Positions 17,797 to 25,628 of a stretch of DNA of 64,000 nucleotides are shown piece after piece (within the stretch, counting starts at the first letter, position 1; each line of letters starts with the position of its first letter). The translations under genes and the position numbers were made by a program. The notes below the pieces were generated by a model. It did not search any database. It was given only the letters and a program-made list of their open reading frames with translations, and was not told where the DNA came from. Origin of the DNA: Chitinophagales bacterium. Its GTDB lineage: Bacteria > Bacteroidota > Bacteroidia > Chitinophagales > CAIOSU01. The stretch covers positions 25,609-89,608 of the forward strand of contig JAGYJT010000010.1 in the NCBI GenBank assembly GCA_018401955.1, read 5' to 3'.

Positions 17797-19267
17797 GCTG
17801 CAAAACTACCGTGTTGCTCTAAATACCCTTGATGAAACCAAACCCCACAAGCTGAGTGCCACCAAAAAGGTGGCTGTTATAGGTGGTGGCTTGGCAGGTA
17901 TTTCGGCAGCAAGCAACCTGGCCGAGCGGGGCTTTGCCGTAACGCTTTTTGAAAAAGACAACTTTTTAGGTGGCAAGGCCGGTGCTTGGACTTTTGAGAG
18001 CCACGGCGAAACCCTAAACGTGGAGCACGGTTTCCATGCCTTTTTTAGGCAGTACTACAACTTGCGCGACTTTATGAAGCGCATTGGGGCCTTTGAAAAC
18101 CTCATCCCTATTGATGACTACTTGATACTGCTGGAAGACGGTAACAGCCTCGGTTTTAAAGGGCTGGAACCCACTCCAGGATTGAACGTGCTCGATTTGC
18201 GCAAGCGAGGCGTCTTTAATTTTCTTACGTTTATCAGCCCGTTTAGCATGCCGTTTTTGCACCTGCTGCGGTACGATAAAGACAAGACGTTCAAGAATTT
18301 CGATAACGAAAACTTTGAATCGTATGCACGCCGCACGTTTATGCCCAAGCGCATGCGGTTGGTGTTCAATTCGTTTGCCCGTGCCTTTTTCTCTGAGCCT
18401 GAGAAGATGAGCATGGCGGAATTGATTAAGGGTTTCCACTTTTACTTTTTGAGCAACGAAGACGGCCTGCTATACGATGTGCTGGATGATGATTTCCAGA
18501 AAAGCTTTATTGACTGCTGTGAGCATCACATGGCTGCACATGGAGTAACCATCAAAAAGAACACACCTGTAAACACCATTGTGCGCAAGCCACAGGGCTT
18601 TACCGTTGATAGCGAAATATTTGATTATGCCGTGCTGTGCACTGACGTAAAGCATATTCGCCCACTCATTAACAACTCCCCATCGTTGCAGCAATATTCG
18701 GGTTTCAACAAGTCTATAAGTGGGTTAAAACCATCTGATAGGTATGCCGTGCTGCGCATTTGGACGGATAAATACGAACAACAGCCCGACCTACCGTTCT
18801 TCATTTTTACGGATAGGTTAAAAGCGCTGGACAGCATTACGCTTTATCATAAAATGGAAAAGACCTCGGCCGCTTGGAGCGCTAAAAACAATGGCGGCAT
18901 TTTTGAGCTGCATAGCTATGCCCTGCCTGCCGATTTGAAAGACGATGAGGCCATTAAACAAACCTTGATGGAGGAGTTTTTCCATTACTTCCCCGAACTA
19001 AAGGGCTTAGAAATTAAGCATGAGTTTTTCCAACACCGCCACGATTTCCCAGCTTTCCACACAGGGCTATACAAAAGCCGCCCAACCATTAATACTGAAA
19101 TACCTGGCCTATACCTTGCTGGCGATTGGGTAAAAATGGATAACCCAACCATGCTCATGGAAGCAGCCTACACATCAGGCAGCCTTGCCGCTAATGCCAT
19201 TATGCAGCAAGAAGGATTGCGTGAGAATTTGTTGGAGAGTGTACCGCTGAAGGGGATATTTGCGTAG
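17762..19267 (+). CDS. FAD-dependent carotenoid-desaturase/amine-oxidase-like enzyme
   Basis: 501 residues. A Rossmann FAD motif VAVIGGGLAGISAA (GxGxxG at about 41-46) ends with the acidic residue in LFEKD. It is followed by LGGKAGAWTFESHGETLNVEHGFHAFF, typical of phytoene/zeta-carotene desaturases and the related methyltransferase/desaturases. The C-terminal FAD motif is PGLYLAGDWVKMDNPTMLMEAAYTSG. The first 35 residues are a basic extension that overlaps the Rieske gene in another frame; the real start could be later. Pairing of a carotene-desaturase-like enzyme with a Rieske oxygenase recalls aryl-carotenoid synthesis (CrtU/CruE and CruH), but no other carotenoid gene lies here, so the substrate is open. 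Confidence 0.82.
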   Translation: MKNMLRQKIRTKLQNYRVALNTLDETKPHKLSATKKVAVIGGGLAGISAASNLAERGFAVTLFEKDNFLGGKAGAWTFESHGETLNVEHGFHAFFRQYYNLRDFMKRIGAFENLIPIDDYLILLEDGNSLGFKGLEPTPGLNVLDLRKRGVFNFLTFISPFSMPFLHLLRYDKDKTFKNFDNENFESYARRTFMPKRMRLVFNSFARAFFSEPEKMSMAELIKGFHFYFLSNEDGLLYDVLDDDFQKSFIDCCEHHMAAHGVTIKKNTPVNTIVRKPQGFTVDSEIFDYAVLCTDVKHIRPLINNSPSLQQYSGFNKSISGLKPSDRYAVLRIWTDKYEQQPDLPFFIFTDRLKALDSITLYHKMEKTSAAWSAKNNGGIFELHSYALPADLKDDEAIKQTLMEEFFHYFPELKGLEIKHEFFQHRHDFPAFHTGLYKSRPTINTEIPGLYLAGDWVKMDNPTMLMEAAYTSGSLAANAIMQQEGLRENLLESVPLKGIFA

Positions 19268-19279
19268 CCCCCCGCATCT

Positions 19280-19533
19280 CGTCATTGCGAAAGTCCAAGC
19301 TAAACATCAACAAACCTATAAACTTCAAGGACTTGTGGCAACTTTATCACTGCCCTGGCAGTAAATCCCCAAACGATATGGACTTAAGCTAACCAGCAGA
19401 TGAGGTTGATGTACATAATATGTAAAAGTGGCGCATTGAGCGACAACGCCTTTCTCAAGGGATTACTGCAAAGGCAGTGAGAATAGTTGCCACGTTGCAC
19501 GGCTGCTGCGCAACCGCACTCCTCGCAATGACG
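19280..19533. repeat. MITE-like intergenic inverted repeat
   Basis: The 280 bases between the desaturase gene and fabF are bounded by a perfect 11-base inverted repeat (19280-19290 and 19523-19533). Within it are longer imperfect inverted arms at about 19337-19369 and 19459-19491 (GGCAACT...CACTGCC, then GGCAGT...ATCCC). It could fold into a long hairpin. No open frame inside. It resembles a non-autonomous mobile element or a structured repeat. Confidence 0.6.
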
Positions 19534-19547
19534 GGAACTCGTTGATA

Positions 19548-20801
19548 TTACCCTTCGTACTTCTTAAAAATCACTGAAGCATTTTTACCACCGAAGCCAA
19601 AGGTATTGCTTAAGGCAGCTCGCACAGTACGTTTTTGGGGGGTATGGAAGGTAAGGTTCAGTTTAGGGTCAATGGCAGGGTCGTCGGTAAAGTGATTGAT
19701 GGTAGGCGGCACGGTATCGTTAGCAACGGCCAATATGCTCGCAACCGCCTCAATGGCACCTGCAGCACCTAGTAAATGCCCAGTCATACTCTTGGTAGCG
19801 CTTATATTCAGTTTATAAGCCGCCTCACCAAATACATCGTGTATGGCTTTCAACTCGGCTGTGTCGCCCAGGGGTGTAGAGGTGCCATGCACGTTTATGT
19901 AATCAATATCATCGGGTTGCAGCCCTGCATCTAGCAGGGTTTCTTTCATGGAGCGCATAGCGCCGTTACCTTCTGGGTGCGGTGCCGTAATATGGTAAGC
20001 ATCGGCAGTCATACCGCCACCAACCATTTCGGCATATATTTTCGCACCGCGGGCCTTAGCGTGTTCGTATTCTTCCAAAATAATGGCTGCACCACCCTCA
20101 CCAAGCACAAATCCGTCACGGTCTAAATCAAATGGGCGGCTGGCCGTGGTTGGGTCATCATTGCGCTCGCTCATGGCACGCATGGCGGTAAACCCACCAA
20201 TGCCCGCTGGCGAAACAGCGCCTTCGCTACCGCCGGTTACCATCGCATTGGCCTTACCCATACGGATTAGGTTAAAAGCATCGATAACGGAGTGGGTTGA
20301 TGAGGCACATGCCGACACGGTGGCATAGTTTGGTCCCATTAGGCCATGCTTTATGGAGATATGCCCTGGGGCAATATCCAATATCATTTTAGGGATAAAG
20401 AAGGGATTGAACTTCGGTATTTGGCCATTTACGTAGTAGTTGCCTACCTCCTCTTCAAAGGCATGTATGCCACCAATGCCGCAACCCCAAACAACACCTA
20501 TGCGGTAACGGTCCAGTTTCTCTAGGTCCCATCCTGCATCAGCAATAGCTTGATCGGCTGATGCCATAGCAAAATGGGCAAAACGGTCCATTTTGCGGGC
20601 ATCCTTTTTATCCAAATAATCTAGGGGGTCAAAATCTTTAACCTCACAGGCAAATTTGCAGCGAAACTCCGACGCATCGAATATGGTTATAGGTGCCGCG
20701 CCGCTTTGGCCCGCCACTAAACCGTTCCAGTAGGCATCAACAGTGTTGCCTATCGGCGTCACGGCGCCCAGTCCGGTAACTACGACGCGTTTTAGCTGCA
20801 T
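19548..20801 (-). CDS. fabF: Beta-ketoacyl-ACP synthase II
   Basis: 417 residues, normal for FabF. The thiolase-fold enzyme elongates acyl-ACP with malonyl-ACP. The catalytic triad is visible: Cys165 (ATVSACASSTHS), His305 (INVHGTSTPLGD) and His342 (TKSMTGHLLGAAGA). It also has the C-terminal GFGGKNASVIFKK. It lies nine bases downstream of acpP and shares its promoter. In many Bacteroidota rnc, the IPExxxVDY gene and pyk follow fabF on the same strand; here rnc is absent and the other two are divergent. Confidence 0.97.
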   Translation of the reverse strand: MQLKRVVVTGLGAVTPIGNTVDAYWNGLVAGQSGAAPITIFDASEFRCKFACEVKDFDPLDYLDKKDARKMDRFAHFAMASADQAIADAGWDLEKLDRYRIGVVWGCGIGGIHAFEEEVGNYYVNGQIPKFNPFFIPKMILDIAPGHISIKHGLMGPNYATVSACASSTHSVIDAFNLIRMGKANAMVTGGSEGAVSPAGIGGFTAMRAMSERNDDPTTASRPFDLDRDGFVLGEGGAAIILEEYEHAKARGAKIYAEMVGGGMTADAYHITAPHPEGNGAMRSMKETLLDAGLQPDDIDYINVHGTSTPLGDTAELKAIHDVFGEAAYKLNISATKSMTGHLLGAAGAIEAVASILAVANDTVPPTINHFTDDPAIDPKLNLTFHTPQKRTVRAALSNTFGFGGKNASVIFKKYEG

Positions 20802-20810
20802 GCGCGCTGT

Positions 20811-21050
20811 TTAGTTTTTGAGCTGCTCTTCCAAGTAGGCAACTGCTTGGCCTACAGTGGTAATGGTTTCGGCTTGCTCGTCGGGTATAGAGATGTTGAA
20901 TTCTTTCTCGAATTCCATGATCAACTCCACCACATCAAGTGAGTCGGCGCCCAAATCGTTGTTAAAGCTAGCTTCCGGTGTTACTTCGCTTTCGTCAACG
21001 CCTAATTTATCAACGATAATTTTCTTAACTCGTGCTGAAATGTCAGACAT
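20811..21050 (-). CDS. acpP: Acyl carrier protein
   Basis: 79-residue acidic four-helix protein. Ser37 in [22 protein letters not shown] is the site for the 4'-phosphopantetheine arm that carries growing fatty acids. It is the first gene of the acpP-fabF operon, with a well-matched promoter at 21096-21128. All expected features are present. Confidence 0.98.
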   Translation of the reverse strand: MSDISARVKKIIVDKLGVDESEVTPEASFNNDLGADSLDVVELIMEFEKEFNISIPDEQAETITTVGQAVAYLEEQLKN

Positions 21051-21095
21051 GGTCTGTAGTTTTTTTTAGGTCTATCTCCTAATGAACTTATTGGG

Positions 21096-21128
21096 CAAAA
21101 ATAATCCTTTTACCCCCACATAACCAAA
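21096..21128 (-). promoter_or_regulatory. Promoter of acpP-fabF
   Basis: On the minus strand TTTG, 21 bases, then TATTTTTG: a good match to the Bacteroidota -33/-7 elements, 45 bases before the acpP start codon. Confidence 0.65.
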
Positions 21129-21300
21129 TTTTGGTTTTTTTAATTCGATATAGGGGTCAAAGGATAATGGCTATTGGTGGGTTGGCAAACATTTATTGGT
21201 TGCACGCACACCACTTAAATGTTTTGTAAAAGCCTTAGCCAAGATATTATTGAGTTTCCTATTTCAGATCTTTCATCTCTCATTTCTCATTTGCCTTCCG

Positions 21301-21308
21301 TACCTTTG
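21301..21308 (+). promoter_or_regulatory. -7 element of the IPExxxVDY-pyk operon
   Basis: TACCTTTG is a perfect TAnnTTTG. It lies inside the region that a start at 21219 would translate, so it argues for the downstream TTG start at 21333. Confidence 0.5.
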
Positions 21309-21332
21309 GGTTACATCAAATCATTTCCGGCT

Positions 21333-21761
21333 TTGGCAAAAAAAGGTTTATCGCTAGATTGGGAGCCGGAATGTTCTTTTGAGCTCATCTCTATCGTTTC
21401 ACCTGTTAGAGACTACCGCATATGCTGGCTGCTTAACAACCGGCTCAATTTTCAACTGGAGTGGGTAGAAGAGGTTCCGTTGCTCTCGGGCAAGGGCATA
21501 CAGAAATCGCTGTTTAACAGGTTTTATTACAACGATGAACTCAATTGGTTGCATTACCATTTCGTTAACAATAAGTATTTAGGCGACAACCTGATACCTG
21601 AGCTAAAACAAGTGGATCATTTTTTGCTGGTAGAAGGCAATAATGCCCATCAAGAAAAAGCCCGAGTAATAACTATACTTAAGCAATCGCCGATAATACA
21701 GGCGGTGCTGGATGTTGACCCGAATACATTACGTTCAAAGAAAAACCTCATTTTCGAATGA
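21333..21761 (+). CDS. IPExxxVDY-family protein
   Basis: A conserved Bacteroidota protein of unknown function, named for a motif seen here as IPELKQVDHFLLVEG (His in place of Tyr). The frame is open from 21219, but the first 38 residues (FCKSLSQDII...) do not look like the family, and a promoter element lies within them. The TTG at 21333 gives MAKKGLSLDWEPECSFELISIV, close to the usual N-terminus of the family, and a protein of 142 residues. Its last four bases overlap the pyk start (ATGA), and linkage to pyk is typical. Confidence 0.75.
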   Translation: MAKKGLSLDWEPECSFELISIVSPVRDYRICWLLNNRLNFQLEWVEEVPLLSGKGIQKSLFNRFYYNDELNWLHYHFVNNKYLGDNLIPELKQVDHFLLVEGNNAHQEKARVITILKQSPIIQAVLDVDPNTLRSKKNLIFE

Positions 21762-23185
21762 TACCTAACTATAACAGAACCAAGATTATTGCCACGGTTG
21801 GCCCGTCTTCAAATACTTACGAAATATTGCTAGAGCTGGTGAAAACTGGCGTTAACCTGTTCCGTTTCAACTTTTCGCACGGCACGCACGAGCAGCACCA
21901 AAAGGTGTTTGAGCATATCCACAAGATAAACAGGGCATACAAGCTCAACATTGGCATCTTGGCCGATTTGCAGGGCCCTAAAATCCGCATAGGCATCGTT
22001 AAAGACAACCACATTGAATTGGAGGCCGGTGCCGAACTGACCATTACCAGCAATGAGGTTATCAGTACCGAAAAGCAATTATACATTAACTATGAGCAAT
22101 TGCCCCGCGATGCGCAACCAGGCGATAAAATTTTGCTGGATGATGGCAAGGTTGAGTTGCAGGTGATAAGCTCCAACGGTAAAGACCTTACCAAAGTGAA
22201 GGTGTTGCACGGTGGGGTTTTGTCGAGTAACAAGGGTGTAAATCTTCCCGATACCAAGCTTTCCATTCCTTCGATTACCGAAAAAGACAGGCAAGACCTA
22301 GAGTATGCCATGGCCAATGGTGCCAACTGGATAGCCATGTCGTTTGTGCGCTCTGCGGATGATATTTTTGAGCTGCGCCAATTAATAGGCGATACCAAAA
22401 AGCACCGAATAATTGCCAAGATTGAGAAACCAGAGGCACTGGCATGTATTGATGAGATTATTGCTGCTACCGATGCCATTATGATTGCCCGTGGCGATTT
22501 GGGCGTGGAAGTGGCCATGGAGCGCATGCCTATTATCCAAAAAGATATAGTGCGCCGCTGCGTGCTTGCGAGTAAACCAGTGGTGGTAGCTACCCAAATT
22601 ATGGAAAGCATGATAACCATGAACCGCCCTACCCGTGCAGAGATAAACGATGTAGCCAACGATATGATTGATGGTGCCGATGCCTTAATGCTTAGTGGCG
22701 AAACGGCAGCAGGTGCGCACCCGGTAAAAGTAGTGGAGAGCATGATGCGCATTATGCGTTATGTAGAGGAACAGGATATGGTGTATAACCGTAACCTAAG
22801 GCCCGATGTATCATCTAAAACCTACATTTCCGATTCTATTTGCCACAGCGCATCGCGCATGTCGGAAACCGTGGATGCGAAGGTGATTATTGGTATGACC
22901 CGCTCAGGATATACCGCCTTTATGGTGAGCAGTTTCCGCCCGAAGGCGAAGATTATGATTTTTACCGACAACGAGGACTTGCTGAATATTTTAAGTATTT
23001 CGTGGGGGGTGCATGCGTTTTACTACGACAAATTTGAAAGTACCGACCAATCCATAATGGACTGTATTGAGATATTGAAAACAAAAAGCGTTATAGCCAA
23101 GGGTGATGTGGTTATCAATACTGGTACCATGCCGCTGCACAAAAAAGGACGTGCCAACTTTGTGAAGGTTACAGTGGTGGAATAA
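21758..23185 (+). CDS. pyk: Pyruvate kinase
   Basis: 475 residues, normal length. It makes pyruvate and ATP from phosphoenolpyruvate and ADP at the end of glycolysis. Seen in order: TKIIATVGPSS at the N-terminus, FRFNFSHGTHEQH, the B domain (about 70-165), the active-site block IIAKIEKPEALACIDEIIAATDAIMIARGDLGVEV (about 215-250), TQIMESMITMNRPTRAEINDVAN and DALMLSGETAAGAHPV, then the C-terminal allosteric domain. It overlaps the IPExxxVDY gene by four bases. Confidence 0.98.
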   Translation: MIPNYNRTKIIATVGPSSNTYEILLELVKTGVNLFRFNFSHGTHEQHQKVFEHIHKINRAYKLNIGILADLQGPKIRIGIVKDNHIELEAGAELTITSNEVISTEKQLYINYEQLPRDAQPGDKILLDDGKVELQVISSNGKDLTKVKVLHGGVLSSNKGVNLPDTKLSIPSITEKDRQDLEYAMANGANWIAMSFVRSADDIFELRQLIGDTKKHRIIAKIEKPEALACIDEIIAATDAIMIARGDLGVEVAMERMPIIQKDIVRRCVLASKPVVVATQIMESMITMNRPTRAEINDVANDMIDGADALMLSGETAAGAHPVKVVESMMRIMRYVEEQDMVYNRNLRPDVSSKTYISDSICHSASRMSETVDAKVIIGMTRSGYTAFMVSSFRPKAKIMIFTDNEDLLNILSISWGVHAFYYDKFESTDQSIMDCIEILKTKSVIAKGDVVINTGTMPLHKKGRANFVKVTVVE

Positions 23186-23320
23186 GGTTGATTTACGATT
23201 GAAGATTTACGAAGTACGATTGTGTAGTATCCATTTCACGTATAAAGGGCTGCGCTGTATACCAGAAGCATTAGAACATCGTTTGGATTACCTGTAATTT
23301 GATCTTCTGAATATGTATTT

Positions 23321-23364
23321 CCCCAAAGGGGATATATAATAATAGGATGGGGCAACGCCCTATC
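23321..23364 (+). repeat. Two-hairpin intergenic repeat, copy 1
   Basis: CCCCaaaGGGG, an AT-rich spacer of 13 bases, then GGGCaacGCCC within GGATGGGGCAACGCCCTATC. It has the same architecture as 23391-23435 (inverted) and 47740-47782. Confidence 0.55.
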
Positions 23365-23390
23365 TACGTCATGCGCTTACATGTCACGAA

Positions 23391-23435
23391 CATAGGCTGA
23401 TGGCCTATGCTAGAAGTATTGGACCCCGTTGGGGT
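23391..23435 (-). repeat. Two-hairpin intergenic repeat, copy 2 (inverted)
   Basis: Reads CATAGGC...GCCTATG, then a spacer, then ACCCCgttGGGGT. Compared with the copy at 47740-47782, the first stem differs in sequence but stays paired, and the second stem is identical. Confidence 0.55.
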
Positions 23436-23498
23436 AACCGTTGATATTTGTTAGGTTGTATTTTGCTAGTCACTCGTCACTAACAACTAGTTACTCAA

Positions 23499-24536
23499 TC
23501 AAGCTTTATTGGCCAATTGGCCACAAGCAGCGTCAATGTCTTTGCCACGGCTGAGGCGTACTTTGGCCACTACATCGTTGCGATTGAGGAAGTTGATGAA
23601 GTCGTTTCGGCGCTCTTCGTCGGTTTTGGTAAAGGGTACTTTGTCAACGTTGTTGTATTCAATGATGTTTACCCTGGCACCCGGCACCTTACGGCAAAGC
23701 TTTACCAGCTCTTCGGCATCTGCACGGCTATCATTGAATTTATCGAACAAGATGTACTCAAAAGTTATACGCCCGCCCGTTTTGTCGTAGAAATAATTGA
23801 GGGCTTCCACCAATACCTTTAAGTTGTTGGTTTCGTTAATGGCCATAATGGTGTTACGCTTGGCATCTGTTGGGGCGTGCAATGATAGTGCCAGATTGAC
23901 CCTAGAGCCATCATCGCCCATCTTTACAATCATTTTGGCAATGCCAGCCGTGCTCACGGTAATGCGCTTAGCGGCCATGTGTAGCCCTTCGGGCGATATA
24001 ATATGCTCAATGCCCTGCATTACGTTGGCGTAATTCAACAATGGTTCGCCCATACCCATAAACACCACATTGGTAAGCCCAATGCCATACGAACGCAACG
24101 AGGTGCGGTTAAGCTGCACCACTTGGTCATATATCTCGGCAGGGTCAAGGTTGCGCAAGCGGCCCATAAAGCCCGTAGCGCAAAACTTACAACTTAGGCT
24201 GCAACCCACTTGGCTTGATACACAGGCCGTCACCCTATCCTCAGTGGGGATAAGCACGCCCTCAATCATGTGGCCATCGTACAACTTGTAGCGAATTTTG
24301 ATAGTGCCATCGTTGCTTTCCTGCATCACATCTTCCGTCATGGTGCGAATCGTAAACTCGGCTTCCAACTTGGCGCGAAGCTCTTTGCTTAGGTTGGTCA
24401 TTTCTTCAAACGACGTTACCGAGCGCTTCCACAGCCATTCATGTACTTGCTTGGCTCGAAAAGGCTTCTCGCCAAATTTCACCATCGATTTTTTCAACTG
24501 CTCGGCGCTAAGTTTACGGATATCTATTGTAGGCAT
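23499..24536 (-). CDS. rlmN: 23S rRNA (adenine-2503-C2)-methyltransferase / tRNA m2A37 methylase
   Basis: Radical-SAM methylase of 345 residues. The cluster-binding cysteines are Cys112, Cys116 and Cys119 (VGCSLSCKFCATGFMG). The two substrate-handling features are also there: GMGEPLLNY and the C-terminal methyl-carrying cysteine Cys338 (DAACGQLANKA). It methylates A2503 of 23S rRNA and A37 of some tRNAs. A -7-like TATCTTTG (24541-24548, minus strand) ends only four bases before the ATG, so its mRNA may be leaderless. Confidence 0.96.
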   Translation of the reverse strand: MPTIDIRKLSAEQLKKSMVKFGEKPFRAKQVHEWLWKRSVTSFEEMTNLSKELRAKLEAEFTIRTMTEDVMQESNDGTIKIRYKLYDGHMIEGVLIPTEDRVTACVSSQVGCSLSCKFCATGFMGRLRNLDPAEIYDQVVQLNRTSLRSYGIGLTNVVFMGMGEPLLNYANVMQGIEHIISPEGLHMAAKRITVSTAGIAKMIVKMGDDGSRVNLALSLHAPTDAKRNTIMAINETNNLKVLVEALNYFYDKTGGRITFEYILFDKFNDSRADAEELVKLCRKVPGARVNIIEYNNVDKVPFTKTDEERRNDFINFLNRNDVVAKVRLSRGKDIDAACGQLANKA

Positions 24537-24656
24537 GGTGCAAAGATACGCTGCTTTATGTACGAAGTACGATTTACGAGGTACAAATGGAATTTATGGT
24601 ACGGGAAATAGCTAACGTGCAACGCTGGCAATACGTTCAGATAGTGACATTTATGC

Positions 24657-25543
24657 CTAGCGATGGTATTGATACAGGTATTCTAAAATCATTCCAGCAT
24701 CTTTTTGTCCATACCAGTAAGCGCCTTTCAATAGGCTATTGTCGTAATAGGCATATTCCAAGTCCATATAATAGCCGCCCATGCACGAGTCGCCAAAGTA
24801 GGCATAGTGGCGCAATATTTGTCCTTTCTCATTGTAAGTATAAATTGCCGTTTCGCAAGTACCCACCTCTGAACCAGGGTAGTATTCTGTGGCAGGTTCA
24901 ATCTCTTGATACATTAATCTTCCAAAGTTATCGTATGTATTACGCCATTGGCGCTTAATTGTATCTGCCGCATACCAAGTTTCGGTGAGTACCCTACCGC
25001 ATGAATCACGCATGTAAGTGCGTTTATTACCATAAATCCAGCTTTCACTTAGCCAACCATTTTTATCGTATCGGTGCTCTTTTTTAATGTAAGTTTTATC
25101 CCCTTGCACCTCAGTAACCTTTATCAATCGGCAATCACGGTCATACTCATTGAAATATACCATCGTGTCATAATCGCCCAAAAACACTTGCAAAGCCATG
25201 TTTCCACAGCTATCGTAGCTATAGGTTTGTACTTCTTGGATCTCATCCTTGGGCATGCCCCATAAACCCCAACTAAGTTTAACTACTTGATTTTTTCATT
25301 GTAGGTGCTAATATGTCCACTGCTGGTGCGCAGTAAATGCTCATAAACATGGTTGCCCCGTTTATCATATCGGTCTTCGTAAGCATAGCAAGTTGATTCG
25401 CCGCACATTTTAAGCAGCACGTAACTTACCTTTTTACGCTTGATGATGCTAACATCGTTGTTCATAGGGATGTTGCTCCATGATAACATAGGGACAATTA
25501 ACAAAACCAATAATAGCTTATAGTAATGTTTCATAGCACACAA
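24657..25543 (-). pseudogene. Frameshifted secreted YD-repeat-like protein
   Basis: Two adjacent frames make one protein. The upstream part (25283-25543) has a signal peptide (LLLVLLIVPMLSWS) and ends ...GHISTYNEKIK. The downstream part (24657-25256 and upstream codons) continues NQVVKLSWGLWGMPKDEIQEV. The frames meet at a run of six T (25291-25296); a seventh would join them as ISTYNEKNQVVK, giving about 295 residues. The body repeats YDxxGxxxxQxxxx-like units (YSYDSCGNM, HRYDKNGW, RDSCGRVLTE, NTYDNFGRL, YTYNEKGQIL), as in YD/RHS-type carbohydrate-binding repeats. Homopolymer length suggests either a real frameshift, phase-variable slippage or a sequencing error. Confidence 0.7.
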
Positions 25544-25628
25544 CGGTAACTAATGAAATATAGGGAATATTGTGCGAGGGTATACATCTTCACCAATAAC
25601 CAATAACAAATCAACCAATCAACCACTC

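Larger units (their letters stand above)
23186..23498. other. Intergenic region with paired two-hairpin repeats
   Basis: 313 bases without a gene between the convergent pyk and rlmN. It starts with a GTAC-rich repeat (about 23195-23220), then carries two copies of a two-hairpin element in opposite orientation (23321-23364 and 23391-23435), and ends with a TAGTCACTCGTCAC/ACTAGTTACT stretch. Together these could act as a transcription barrier. Confidence 0.6.

Noticed and set aside
22090..22752. 220-residue open frame on the minus strand inside pyk
   Set aside because: It lies wholly within the well-conserved pyruvate kinase gene, has no family features and is rich in Ser/Ile as expected for an antisense shadow.
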